A DNA stretch of 64,000 nucleotides from Senegalia massiliensis (GCF_900626135.1 NZ_LR130786.1:788064-852063); one strand, 5' to 3'; numbered from the stretch's first letter, positions 53,443 to 62,514 are shown. The notes: generated by a model from the letters alone, not told the origin. Numbers and translations: made by a program.

Positions 53443-54840
53443 TTATGCAATTTTTCTAGCCATTATTACACCCATCACTGAAGCCATCATAAGTCCTCTA
53501 GTCCATCCACTAGAATCTCCCAATGCATATAAACCTTTAACATTAGTCATAAAATTATCATCTAATTTTATTTTATTACTATAAAACTTAATTTCTGGTC
53601 CATATAACAATGTCTCTCTACTTGCAAATCCAGGAACTACTATATTCAACGATTCTATAAATTGAAGAATATTAAGCATTGGTCTATATGGTATTGCAGA
53701 TGTAATATCTCCTGCTACAGCATCAGGTAATGTTGGATCGACATTGGATCTAGAAAGTTCTTCTTGCCATGTTCTTTTTCCATCTAATATATCACCATAT
53801 CTTTGTACTAATATCTTTCCATCACCTAACATATTAACTAATTGGGATACTTTTTTACCATATTCAATAGGCTGATTAAAAGGCTCTATAAAATTATGGG
53901 AACTCAATATTGCTAAATTTGTATTGTTTGATTTTTTATCTTTATATGAATGTCCATTTACTATAGCTAAATTATCATCATAATTCTCCTGACTTACAAA
54001 ACCACCAGGATTTTGACAAAATGTTCTTACTTTATCTCTAAATGGTGATGGATATCCTATTAATTTTGATTCATATAATACATTATTGACTTTTTCCATA
54101 ACTTCATTTCTTACTTCTACTCTAACTCCTATGTCTACAGTTCCTGATTTATGGCTAATATTATGTTTTATACACATATTTTTTAGCCAGTCTGATCCTT
54201 TTCTACCGGTAGCTATTATTACTTTATCTGATAATATTTTTTCTATAGATTTTTTTCTCTTTGAGTCTATTGTGATTATTCCTTTAATATTATCATCCTC
54301 TATTATTAAATCTTCTACTAAAGTATCAAACATTATTTCTACTCCATTTTGAATTAAATACTGCTGTATTTTATAGTATATCTCTTGAGCTTTTTCTGTT
54401 CCAAGATGTCTTATAGGGCAATCAACTAATTTAAGCCCAGCCTCTATTGATTTTCTTCTTATATCTTTAATTTCTTCAGTATTTTCAAGTCCTTCTATAT
54501 TTTCATCTGCCCCAAACTCCAAATATATATTATCAGTATAATTTATCATTTCTTGAGCAGATTTTTCTCCAATTAAATTAGGTAATTCTCCACCTACTTC
54601 ATGGCTCAAAGACAATTTGCCATCAGAAAATGCTCCTGCACCTGAAAATCCTGTAGTTATATGACAATATGGTTTACATGAAACACATTTAAATAATTCT
54701 TCTTTAGGACAATGACGTTTTTCAATACTAGTTCCTTTTTCAATTAATAATATTTTTTTATCACATTTCTTTTTAATTAATTCTAAAGCAGTAAATATAC
54801 CAGATGGTCCTGCACCTACAATTACTAAATCATAATTCAT
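53443..54840 (-). CDS. FAD-dependent dehydrogenase (COG2509-type)
   Basis: 465 aa. The FAD dinucleotide fold begins with YDLVIVGAGPSGIFTALEL. KRHCPKEELFKCVSCKPYCHITTG has a cysteine-rich loop (four Cys over ~20 residues), and GFSGAGAFSDGK is a family hallmark. The C-terminal GLYALGDSSGWTRGLMMASVMG is the second FAD block. The group is conserved in Firmicutes but has no established substrate. It runs divergently to the radical SAM gene at 54918 on the same strand, 77 bp downstream. Confidence 0.85.
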   Translation of the reverse strand: MNYDLVIVGAGPSGIFTALELIKKKCDKKILLIEKGTSIEKRHCPKEELFKCVSCKPYCHITTGFSGAGAFSDGKLSLSHEVGGELPNLIGEKSAQEMINYTDNIYLEFGADENIEGLENTEEIKDIRRKSIEAGLKLVDCPIRHLGTEKAQEIYYKIQQYLIQNGVEIMFDTLVEDLIIEDDNIKGIITIDSKRKKSIEKILSDKVIIATGRKGSDWLKNMCIKHNISHKSGTVDIGVRVEVRNEVMEKVNNVLYESKLIGYPSPFRDKVRTFCQNPGGFVSQENYDDNLAIVNGHSYKDKKSNNTNLAILSSHNFIEPFNQPIEYGKKVSQLVNMLGDGKILVQRYGDILDGKRTWQEELSRSNVDPTLPDAVAGDITSAIPYRPMLNILQFIESLNIVVPGFASRETLLYGPEIKFYSNKIKLDDNFMTNVKGLYALGDSSGWTRGLMMASVMGVIMARKIA

Positions 54841-54917
54841 ATAAACTCCCCCATTATAAATAGTCGAATATTATACTAATATTATATAATATAGTTCAGG
54901 TTTAGTCCAATATAATT

Positions 54918-55784
54918 CTAAAGTCCTCTTAGCCCTTCTGGTTTATAAATATCTTCTTTTAATGCTTCATCAATTTCATTTAACAATCTATCTTTATCAT
55001 CATTTAATGTTCCTTTAAGAGAAATATAATTTGACGCATGATTTGAACGGAATACACAATTTTTAACATTAAGACTTTCTATAAAGAATTTTGTCTCTAT
55101 CATAACTTCTTCCGGAGATAATAATTCAAAATTTCCCTCTATATAATCATTATATAATTCTGTATCCTCTTCCATCATTAATGTTAATAACCCTACATAA
55201 TCAGGATTAATCTCATTTATTACTTTAGCTGAATCCATAGCATGTTCTTTGATATAATCTTTACCACCTAAGCCAGATATCAATGTTACTGATAATTTTA
55301 TGCCAGACTCCTTGACTTTTTTTCCAGCTTTAATCATAGTTTTTCTATCTACACCCTTATTAATTTTATTCAATATATGTTCATTTCCTGATTCTACTCC
55401 CATATACATAATACCTAAGCCATTATCTTTCAACACTTTAAGATCATTTAAGCTTTTATTTAGTATATCTTTAGGTGTAGCATAAATGCCTAGTCTTTCA
55501 CATTCTGGAAATATACTTTTTATATGTTGTAAAATAATTAATAAATCATCTGTTTTTAATATTAAAGCATCACCATCAGCTAAAAATATTCTTTTTATAC
55601 TTTTATAATATTCTCTTGCAGAATTTAAATCTTCTAATATCTCATCTAATTTTCTTATTCTAAATTTTTTCTCCTTATACATGCTACAAAATGTACATTT
55701 ATTATGATTACAACCAATTGTTGCCTGTACTATTAAACTCCTAGCTTCACTAGGAGGCCTAAAAACTCTTCCTTCATATCTCAT
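54918..55784 (-). CDS. Radical SAM protein (C-x4-C-x2-C variant)
   Basis: 288 aa. Cys25, Cys30 and Cys33 in IGCNHNKCTFC bind the 4Fe-4S cluster; the first spacing is four residues, against three in canonical radical SAM enzymes. GVESGNEHILNKINKG and LSVTLISGLGGKD are SAM-binding blocks of the Elp3/coproporphyrinogen-type group. Family members are often orphan, and the reaction is not known. The ATG follows GGAGGGAAAAAG. Confidence 0.85.
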   Translation of the reverse strand: MRYEGRVFRPPSEARSLIVQATIGCNHNKCTFCSMYKEKKFRIRKLDEILEDLNSAREYYKSIKRIFLADGDALILKTDDLLIILQHIKSIFPECERLGIYATPKDILNKSLNDLKVLKDNGLGIMYMGVESGNEHILNKINKGVDRKTMIKAGKKVKESGIKLSVTLISGLGGKDYIKEHAMDSAKVINEINPDYVGLLTLMMEEDTELYNDYIEGNFELLSPEEVMIETKFFIESLNVKNCVFRSNHASNYISLKGTLNDDKDRLLNEIDEALKEDIYKPEGLRGL

Positions 55785-55970
55785 CTTTTTCCCTCCACTC
55801 TTATTTCAAATAAAAATAATCTAGTATAAATCTTTACTTGCATTTTGAAAATATCCCACTTTTAAATAATTCTATATAATATTATAGTACAAAAAAAGAA
55901 GGAATTACAAATCTCTACACCAAGCTGTTCACAATCATCACGTTTAGTGCTTACCTTTTTGAAATAATAA

Positions 55971-56012
55971 ACCCTCCATTAATACACCAGACTTTGAATC
56001 TATAGTATAATT
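55971..56012 (+). promoter_or_regulatory. MerR-gene promoter, module copy 1
   Basis: ACCCTCCAT, then ACACCA and CTTT, then TATAATT (TATAAT at 56006-56011). The same blocks with the same spacing occur at 56778-56819 before the ABC genes, so a shared operator for the double-HTH MerR regulator is likely. Confidence 0.55.
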
Positions 56013-56035
56013 GATAAAATAGGAGATGATGGCAA

Positions 56036-56791
56036 TTGAAAACATACAAAACTTCGGAGGTTGCTAAAATGATTGGCATACACCCCAATACCGTTCGTTT
56101 TTATGAGGAATGGGGATTAATACCAAAACCAGATCGTAAGTCCAATGGATATAGAGTTTTTACGGATTTTCATATTGACCAGCTAAAGCTTGCCAGAATT
56201 GCTTTTAAGATAGAGATACTTCAAAATGGCTTAAGAAAAAAAATTGTAGAAACAATAAAAGTTTCGGCAAATGGGGACTTTGATAAAGCAATCTCTTTAA
56301 CAAAAGAGTATCTACATCTTATACACAAAGAACAGAAAAATGCCAAGGAAGCAATCAATATAGCAAAACAGATCTTAGACGGAAAAACCTCATCTGATAG
56401 GTTGTGTTTGAAACGCAAAGAGGTTTCTGAGTATTTGAATATTTCTATAGATAAACTCCGAAATTGGGAATTAAACGGTCTATTGTCCATTAAACGAAAA
56501 CAAAATGGCTACCGTTTTTATACAAGCGTGGATATTGAAAGGCTAAAAATAATACGATCACTCCGATGTGCCAATTATTCATTAGAAGCTATATTGAGAA
56601 TGCTCAATGCTATGTCTGTAAATCCACAGATAAATATGGAGAAAGTATTGAATACTCCTAAAAGTGACACTGACATTATTTCTGTGTGTGATAAGTTGAT
56701 TCTATCTTTACAGGAAGCAGCCCAAAATGCAGAATTGATAATAGAAATTCTAAAGGATATGAAAATTAAGTTTAATAACCCTCCATATTAA
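56036..56791 (+). CDS. MerR-type regulator with two HTH domains
   Basis: 251 aa. The first MerR HTH is at 3-72: YKTSEVAKMIGIHPNTVRFYEEWGLI, with RKSNGYRVFTDFH as the wing. A helical linker leads to a second MerR HTH at about 122-190: LKRKEVSEYLNISIDKLRNWELNGLL, with RKQNGYRFYTSVD as its wing. The C-terminal ~60 residues may bind an effector or dimerise. Two DNA-binding domains in one chain are rare in MerR proteins. The TTG start follows AGGAG at 10 nt. It precedes an ABC exporter whose promoter has the 19-bp spacer typical of MerR activation. Codon use is less AT-rich than in neighbouring genes, suggesting transfer. Confidence 0.9.
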   Translation: MKTYKTSEVAKMIGIHPNTVRFYEEWGLIPKPDRKSNGYRVFTDFHIDQLKLARIAFKIEILQNGLRKKIVETIKVSANGDFDKAISLTKEYLHLIHKEQKNAKEAINIAKQILDGKTSSDRLCLKRKEVSEYLNISIDKLRNWELNGLLSIKRKQNGYRFYTSVDIERLKIIRSLRCANYSLEAILRMLNAMSVNPQINMEKVLNTPKSDTDIISVCDKLILSLQEAAQNAELIIEILKDMKIKFNNPPY

Positions 56792-56819
56792 CACCAACCT
56801 TTTTTCTGCTGTTATAATT
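56778..56819 (+). promoter_or_regulatory. ABC-exporter promoter with MerR-type 19-bp spacer
   Basis: TTAACA (56788-56793), exactly 19 bases, TATAAT (56813-56818). The long spacer is the mark of MerR-activated promoters. The -35 overlaps the merR stop codon (56789-56791). Upstream ACCCTCCAT (56778-56786) repeats the merR promoter module. An extra dyad, CTGCTGTTAT (56806-56815) and ATAACAGTAG (56829-56838), 9 of 10 matching, follows. Confidence 0.6.
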
Positions 56820-56854
56820 AGTTAGTCAATAACAGTAGAAGGAGGTTTTTAAAA

Positions 56855-57589
56855 ATGGAAGAAATCATTAAAGTGAAGCAGCTATCCAAATCCTATAACG
56901 GTTTAATAGCAATCCAGAACTTAGATTTATCAGTACAATACGGTACGGTATTTGGGCTGCTTGGCGCAAATGGTGCAGGAAAAAGTACTACAATCGAATG
57001 TATATTAGGTACAAAAAAACCTGATACAGGAGAAATATCAATTTTAGAAATGAATCCCTGTCTTCAAAGAAAACAACTTTTTGAAAATGTGGGTGTTCAG
57101 TTTCAAGAAGCAAATTATCAAGATAAGATTACTGTAGCTGAGCTATGTGAGGTCACACAGTCACTCTACAAAAATACTGTAGATTATCGAGAATTACTAA
57201 AGCAGTTTGGAATATCTCACAAAACCAAAAGTATGGTCAAAGAACTTTCTGGCGGTCAGCGTCGAAAATTATTTATTGTTTTAGCACTAATACCAAATCC
57301 TAAAGTGGTATTTTTAGATGAATTGACCACAGGACTTGATGCCAGAGCAAGACGAGAGGTATGGAAAATTCTATCTGATTTAAAATCAAAAGGTTTGACC
57401 ATTTTCTTAACCTCTCATTTTATGGACGAAATTGAGCTATTGTGTGATAAAATCTGCATATTGAAAAAAGGACAGGTGATATTTCATGGAACAGTAAAGG
57501 AAGCAGTTTCCGCAAGTCCTTTTGAAAAATTTGAAGATGCTTATTTATGGTATTCAGACGAGGAGGTAATGGACAATGAGAACATTTAG
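56855..57589 (+). CDS. ABC exporter ATP-binding protein
   Basis: 244 aa. Walker A GANGAGKST (Ala replaces the usual Pro), Q-loop FQEANYQD, signature LSGGQRRK, Walker B VVFLDELTTGLD and H-switch SHFMDE are intact. The DrrA/multidrug type is likely. Strong AGAAGGAGG ribosome site. The permease start lies 14 bp inside its 3' end. With the MerR regulator it resembles inducible antibiotic or toxic-compound export modules; the cargo is unknown. Confidence 0.93.
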   Translation: MEEIIKVKQLSKSYNGLIAIQNLDLSVQYGTVFGLLGANGAGKSTTIECILGTKKPDTGEISILEMNPCLQRKQLFENVGVQFQEANYQDKITVAELCEVTQSLYKNTVDYRELLKQFGISHKTKSMVKELSGGQRRKLFIVLALIPNPKVVFLDELTTGLDARARREVWKILSDLKSKGLTIFLTSHFMDEIELLCDKICILKKGQVIFHGTVKEAVSASPFEKFEDAYLWYSDEEVMDNENI

Positions 57590-58319
57590 TACAGTGCTGA
57601 AAAATGAGTTAAAACTATCCCTACGTGGTATGGATATGTTTATTTTTGCTATTTGTATGCCACTTGTTGTTTTAATAATCTTGGGAGTGATATATGGAAA
57701 TAAGCCTGCATTTGATGGTGCACAATATAGTTTTTTAGAGCAATCTTTTGGAGCTTTAACCACTATCGCTATTTGTGCAGGAGGTGTTATGGGACTTCCA
57801 TTGGTAGTCTCGGATTACAGAAGCAGAAAGATATTAAAGAGATTTAAGGTTACACCTGTAAGTCCCGCAATGATATTGGTAGTACAGGCTGCCATTTATA
57901 CACTTTACTCTATTGTTTCATTGTTGTTACTTTATGCCGTTGCAGCAATTTTCTTTGATTTTCAGTTGCTTGGTTCTCCTTTTGTTTTCTTGGGTGGTTA
58001 TTTGTTGGTAATGCTTTCAATGTTCAGTATTGGTATGATGGTAGGAGGTATTTCGCCGAATACCAAAATTGCAAGTGCTGTTGCAAGCATTTTATATTTT
58101 CCGATGCTCATTTTTTCAGGTGCAACTTTACCTTATGAGATAATGCCAAATACTTTGCAGAAAATAGCTGATGTACTCCCACTGACACAGGGGATAAAAC
58201 TACTGAAAGCAGCTTCTTTAGGTTTATCCATTGATAATGTCATAATCTCTATAATTATTATGATATCCCTTGCAGTAATTTGCATTTCAGTTTCCCTGAA
58301 GTTTTTCAAATGGGAATAG
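57576..58319 (+). CDS. ABC-2 type exporter permease
   Basis: 247 aa, six helices. The N-terminal LKNELKLSLRGMDMFIF cytoplasmic segment, SDYRSRKILKRFKVTPVSP and the helix-hairpin GATLPYEIMPNTLQKIADVLPLTQGIKLL are typical of ABC-2 drug exporters. AGGAGG at 57561 lies within the ATPase gene and drives translation. It ends the cassette before a strong terminator. Confidence 0.92.
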   Translation: MRTFSTVLKNELKLSLRGMDMFIFAICMPLVVLIILGVIYGNKPAFDGAQYSFLEQSFGALTTIAICAGGVMGLPLVVSDYRSRKILKRFKVTPVSPAMILVVQAAIYTLYSIVSLLLLYAVAAIFFDFQLLGSPFVFLGGYLLVMLSMFSIGMMVGGISPNTKIASAVASILYFPMLIFSGATLPYEIMPNTLQKIADVLPLTQGIKLLKAASLGLSIDNVIISIIIMISLAVICISVSLKFFKWE

Positions 58320-58402
58320 TAATACATTTCGAATAGATTTCACCTCCTGTATATAGGAGTAAATTACACAATGATAAATAAAAAAGACTATGCGACATTA
58401 AG

Positions 58403-58439
58403 AAGATGATTTCTGTATTTAGCAGAAATCATCTTTTTT
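58403..58439 (+). terminator. Intrinsic terminator of the MerR-ABC cassette
   Basis: AAGATGATTTCTG (58403-58415), 7-base loop, CAGAAATCATCTT (58423-58435), then a T run. It stands ~85 bp after the permease stop. Confidence 0.85.
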
Positions 58440-58608
58440 AATCCTAATTTTTATATATTCTTTATAGTAAATGATATATTATCCTCATCCATATGATTTG
58501 ATTAGGTTTTGAAATACTGTGATTGTATAATGAACACTTTAACCAGAATATATAAAAGTATTAGAATACAAGATAAATTATAGCGTAATGTAAATACTTC
58601 TCTCATAT

Positions 58609-59337
58609 TTACTTTTTATTGTAAGATATAGGCTTTGCATATTTAAATTCTCTAATTTCAAAATATCTAGGAATTTTAATATTGTCATATTCAGTTATTT
58701 CTATTTCAAAACCATAACTTTCCATTTTATCTATAGTTCCATTAGACAACGTTAATACTGATTTAATATCACCTAAAGACCCTATAGCCTTTATTTTAAT
58801 TGGTGCACTTATTGGTTTACTGTTGAAGCTTAGATCTTCTCCTACCTTTATCATTTTTGAAAATGATGTATGTCTAAGATCATTTATAGCTATAGCTTCT
58901 ATACCTGTCCCATTAAGATCGTTAATTATCTTTAGAATAAGATCATAATCTTCTTCTATAGAAATAGGATATTCATAAGAATCTTGAGAATTTGGATTAT
59001 TTATAACTATCTCTACACCTTTACCTTCTACTTCTTTGTACCCTGTAAACATCTTATATTTATCAAGTTCTTTAGAAAGTTCTTTCACATAGTCACTTTC
59101 TTCATATATTTTAGATTCATACTTTCTAATTTCATTCTCCAAATTTTCAAGTTCATTCATTAATGACTCTTTTTCTTTTTCTACATTTGAGAGTTCATTT
59201 ACCAATTCTTTATTTTTTTGACTCGGTATGAAATTAGGTCCTACTAAGGTATTTACCGTTTTATACTGAATAGCAATTATTATACCAAGTATTACGCAGA
59301 CTGTAATTATTAAGGACTTAGAGAACAGATTTTTCAT
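58609..59337 (-). CDS. DUF881-family membrane-anchored coiled-coil protein
   Basis: 242 aa. N-terminal membrane anchor (about 6-24), a coiled coil (about 45-95, KELVNELSNVEKEKESLMNELENLENEI in parts), then the DUF881 domain (about 100-242, EGKGVEIVINNP, IAINDLRHT, ISAPIKIKAIGS). DUF881 proteins (YlxW/YlxX) are often near cell-division genes and are thought to be extracytoplasmic and division-associated; here no division gene is adjacent. Ribosome site TAGGAGGTAG. Confidence 0.85.
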   Translation of the reverse strand: MKNLFSKSLIITVCVILGIIIAIQYKTVNTLVGPNFIPSQKNKELVNELSNVEKEKESLMNELENLENEIRKYESKIYEESDYVKELSKELDKYKMFTGYKEVEGKGVEIVINNPNSQDSYEYPISIEEDYDLILKIINDLNGTGIEAIAINDLRHTSFSKMIKVGEDLSFNSKPISAPIKIKAIGSLGDIKSVLTLSNGTIDKMESYGFEIEITEYDNIKIPRYFEIREFKYAKPISYNKK

Positions 59338-59698
59338 TTACTACCTCCTAATTTATCTTAAACCATAGGGTTCTTATATATTAAATTATAAATCTTTAGA
59401 TTAAATGTTTTTCATTTAAATATTTTACTATTTTTTCTATAACTTCTAATTTATATTTTATACCATTTAACCTTTTAATTGCAAGAAAACTTTAGATTGT
59501 AGAGTTCTATAAGGTTTTAATATTGCTATTTACTACTATTGAAAAAGATATTACTATAAAATTTCATACATCGTATCCTTAGACTAATTAGTTTAAGGAT
59601 TTTTATAGTTATGAATCTTCATATATGGTAAAATATAGATGTTAGGTTAAAGAGTTCAGTTTTTTAAGTGAGGAGTTGTATTTTCGGAGGTTATAGTA
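59338..59698. other. 361-bp intergenic region with an orphan hairpin
   Basis: No gene was found. ATCCTTA and TAAGGAT (59575-59601) with an inner dyad and following T run look like a terminator without an upstream gene. TGGTAAAAT (59625-59633) may be an extended -10. A 35-bp stretch from 59606 recurs at 62167 (29 of 35 matching). Confidence 0.4.
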
Positions 59699-60247
59699 TT
59701 GAATATATTTGGATATAGTCGCATTATTATTATTGGCAATAATGGAAGTGGAAAAAGTTTTTTGGCTAAAGAATTGTCTATTATCACAGAATTACCAGTT
59801 GTTCATCTTGATCTTGAATTTTGGCTTCCTAACTGGGGACAACCATCGAAAGAAGAATGGGTAAATAAGCAAGCAAATATTGTATCAAAGGAAAAATGGA
59901 TTATAGAAGGCAATCATACTGGTACTATGGAGCTAAGGTTTAAAGCTGCGGATTTAGTTATACTTTTAGATATAAATCGTTTAGTATGTTTGGCTAGTGT
60001 ATTTATGAGAAATGGCAAAATACGTTCAGATATTCCGCAATATCTTAAAGAAAAGTTTGATATAGGATTTTTTAAAATGTGTACAGGATTATGGAGTTTT
60101 TCTAAAACACGCAAACCCATTATAATGGATTTACATAAAAAATATCCTGATAAGCAGTTTTTCAGTATTAATAGTAGAAAAAAACTAAGAAAGTTGTTAA
60201 ATCAATGGAGAGATGAAAAAACTAACTATATAAATTCTGTATTATGA
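59699..60247 (+). CDS. P-loop kinase-like protein (FlaR/topology-modulation type)
   Basis: 182 aa. The Walker A motif GNNGSGKSFLAKEL is at about 13-26. VVHLDLEFWLPNW and WIIEGNHTGTM are typical of the adenylate-kinase-related FlaR-like group, once named DNA topology modulation proteins. Small-molecule or nucleotide phosphorylation is more likely than a direct DNA role. The start is TTG with CGGAGG 8 nt upstream. It stands alone. No promoter better than the extended -10 noted at 59625 was seen. Confidence 0.85.
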   Translation: MNIFGYSRIIIIGNNGSGKSFLAKELSIITELPVVHLDLEFWLPNWGQPSKEEWVNKQANIVSKEKWIIEGNHTGTMELRFKAADLVILLDINRLVCLASVFMRNGKIRSDIPQYLKEKFDIGFFKMCTGLWSFSKTRKPIIMDLHKKYPDKQFFSINSRKKLRKLLNQWRDEKTNYINSVL

Positions 60248-60365
60248 ACATTAATCAAACGTTCAAATATTATTTTCTTAGAATAATTTTATTATAGATT
60301 ATGTTAGGTTGAAATATTTAAAGCTTACTATAATTAATTATTTGTATTTGTGTATGGAGGTGTAA

Positions 60366-60884
60366 ATGATTAAGAAAAGTAAAAAAATTACGAGTTTAAT
60401 TATTGTATTATTACTATTATTAAATATTTACTTTATTTATATTATAAATAAAGTAAATAAGGAAACGAAATCTTTAAAGCATAATATGTTAGCACGTTCT
60501 GATATAGAAATGGATAACGCACTTAAAAACATTAGTACATTAAATGATAAGTGGGAAGAAATAAGTGATGCTGAAAAAGTGAAGTACTTAGAGAGAGCAA
60601 ATACTAACCTTATATTAGCAATGGAATTAATGAGCAGAGCCGACAAGTTTTTTCTACCTGTAAAAACATATAGAGATGGAGTATACATTTTAGAAGAAAA
60701 AATAATAAATAACATCGATGAAAATACACAAAAGGAATATATTAAAGGATTAGAAAGTGATTTTAGAGTGCTTTCAATATTCATAACTAATAACTTTATA
60801 GTTTCAGATATTAAAAAAGAGGAAGCAAATAAGAAATGGAAAGATGAAGTGAAATATTTGAAAACTAAGGAAGTAAAGTACTGA
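60366..60884 (+). CDS. Membrane-anchored protein of unknown function
   Basis: 172 aa. One N-terminal transmembrane helix (about 10-30, LIIVLLLLLNIYFIYII) follows a lysine-rich start (MIKKSKK). The rest is helical and charged, without cysteines or recognised motif, and presumably extracytoplasmic. GGAGGTG gives a good ribosome site. The gene is part of a run of small plus-strand envelope genes (60366-62082) with short gaps and separate ribosome sites. Function not recognised. Confidence 0.75.
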   Translation: MIKKSKKITSLIIVLLLLLNIYFIYIINKVNKETKSLKHNMLARSDIEMDNALKNISTLNDKWEEISDAEKVKYLERANTNLILAMELMSRADKFFLPVKTYRDGVYILEEKIINNIDENTQKEYIKGLESDFRVLSIFITNNFIVSDIKKEEANKKWKDEVKYLKTKEVKY

Positions 60885-60928
60885 TTAAAACTCAATTAAA
60901 ATAAATTAAATTTTGAGGAGGTTTTAAA

Positions 60929-61207
60929 ATGAAAAAAAGATTATTATTAATTCTTACTATCACAACAATGACAGTTATATTATTAGCAGGCTGTACTCAA
61001 ATAGAAGATGAAATTTCAAAAGAAGAAGCACAAGAATTGGTTATTGAAAAGCATAGTGGAAATATTGGAAACGTAGAGATAAAATCTATAGAAATCAAAA
61101 ATAATAAATATATTGTAGAATGGGAAAATGAAGAGAACTTAGAAAGAGGTATAGATGAAGTTGATAAAAAAGGAAATATGAAGATGATAGAAACAGAAAT
61201 AGAATAA
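60929..61207 (+). CDS. Small lipoprotein with PepSY-like C-terminal strand
   Basis: 92 aa. Signal peptide with lipobox LLAGC (Cys22 as lipid anchor). The mature part, ISKEEAQELVIEKHSGNIGNVEIKSIEI then YIVEWENE, resembles one PepSY-type repeat, a fold often used to inhibit proteases. The nearby membrane peptidase at 61549 makes such a partnership conceivable but unproven. Strong TTGAGGAGG ribosome site. Confidence 0.75.
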   Translation: MKKRLLLILTITTMTVILLAGCTQIEDEISKEEAQELVIEKHSGNIGNVEIKSIEIKNNKYIVEWENEENLERGIDEVDKKGNMKMIETEIE

Positions 61208-61318
61208 TATATATTTTGATTTAGCTGAGTTTTACTTAATATTAATTGAGTAAAATTTAAAAATTTATTAATATTTACTCTTTCAAAAAAAGCAAATATT
61301 AAGGAGGGACGATGTAAT

Positions 61319-61510
61319 ATGTCCAAAAATAACAAAAATTATTATTTTAGTTATGGAATTGGTTTTGGATTACTTGGTGGTGCTTTGCTTGCAGTAATCT
61401 TGGGATTATTTATTGATACTCCATTAGTTTGGGCTTTCGCACCTGGTTTTGGAATGTTAGCTGGAATGATTATCGGCATTGCAATGGATACAAATAAAAA
61501 TAAGAAATAA
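61319..61510 (+). CDS. Small two-helix membrane protein (63 aa)
   Basis: 63 aa. Two glycine-rich helices, YGIGFGLLGGALLAVILGLFI and WAFAPGFGMLAGMIIGIAM (in parts), with lysines at both ends. AAGGAGGG precedes the ATG at a slightly long distance. Family not recognised. It lies between the lipoprotein and the protease-like gene. Confidence 0.78.
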   Translation: MSKNNKNYYFSYGIGFGLLGGALLAVILGLFIDTPLVWAFAPGFGMLAGMIIGIAMDTNKNKK

Positions 61511-61548
61511 ATATTAAGTTAATAATCGTTTATATTAGGGGGGATTGT

Positions 61549-62082
61549 ATGATGTTTTTTAGAATTGTAATTGAAATTATCTTGAGCATTTTTGTATTTT
61601 TTATGACTTTTCAGATTACAACAATCATTCATGAGTTTGGTCATGCTATACCAGCATTAATCTTAACTAGAGATAGAGTAAAAATAGCATTAGGTATATT
61701 AGGTAGATTAAATAAAAACAATAAAAATTTTAAACAAATAAGCCTAAAAAGATTAGACATTGAAATTAAAAGTTTGAATCCTTTCATAGGAATGACATAT
61801 TACAAATCATCTCAGCTTACAAAATATCAAAGGATAGTTATTCTTGCTGGTGGACCAATTTTTTCTCTACTTCTTGCTATTATAATGGTATTTATAAATA
61901 TAGGTTCAGAAGGTAAATTCTTAATGGGAATATTTAATTTAAAAGAAATAACTATACTAGCGAGAAATATAGCATTAGTATCATTTTTATTTACATCTAT
62001 TCCTATAATATATCCAAAATCCAATCACCCTAGTGACGGATATCAGATATTAAAATTAATTAAAGATAATAAAATTAATTAA
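61549..62082 (+). CDS. Membrane zinc metalloprotease, M50-like
   Basis: 177 aa, about four helices. The zinc motif IIHEFGHAIPA gives His28, Glu29 and His32. The second-site block NHPSDGYQILK near 160-168 supplies the aspartate ligand, and AGGPIFSLLLA is the usual M50 loop. Site-2-type proteases cut membrane proteins within the bilayer. At 177 aa it is a minimal version lacking PDZ and CBS domains. Its substrate is unknown; a local membrane regulator is possible. Confidence 0.85.
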   Translation: MMFFRIVIEIILSIFVFFMTFQITTIIHEFGHAIPALILTRDRVKIALGILGRLNKNNKNFKQISLKRLDIEIKSLNPFIGMTYYKSSQLTKYQRIVILAGGPIFSLLLAIIMVFINIGSEGKFLMGIFNLKEITILARNIALVSFLFTSIPIIYPKSNHPSDGYQILKLIKDNKIN

Positions 62083-62510
62083 GACATGCTTTTTTAAACT
62101 GTGTAGTATGATAAGGTGAAATTGAGTTTTACATAATTGACATTATGACGAATTCATTTTACTCACTAGTTATGAAATCTCGTATGTGGTCAAATATAGA
62201 TACTAAATTGAATAAAGCTCAATTCAAGGTAGGATTTTATAGCTCTATTAATTAAATTTATTTTGTTGATATAAATTTAATTAATATATTACTAGTACTA
62301 ATTAATGCATGTGCTACCTTATTTATAATGTTTGAATTTCTAATGGAATGGGAGGGATTTGAGCTCTATTAATACTAGTAATCAAAATGATTTTACGTTT
62401 TATACCATTTTCTTGGATTTACAGATTAATGTCTTCTTTATTTTTATAATTAAAAGTTTTTATTATGATTATATTAAAAAAATATATAGATTAGCATATT
62501 AATATAAAAA
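62083..62510. other. Intergenic region without a gene
   Basis: About 430 bp of AT-rich sequence without a plausible reading frame or ribosome site. It contains the second copy (62167-62201) of the 35-bp repeat also found at 59606-59640. AGCTCTATTAAT occurs twice (from 62241 and from 62371). It could be a decayed promoter or gene remnant. Confidence 0.4.
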
Positions 62511-62514
62511 GATA

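Noticed and set aside
60437..60895. Minus-strand frame of 152 codons opposite the 172-aa membrane protein
   Set aside because: The plus-strand gene has a strong ribosome site and sits in a same-strand run; the reverse frame has neither.
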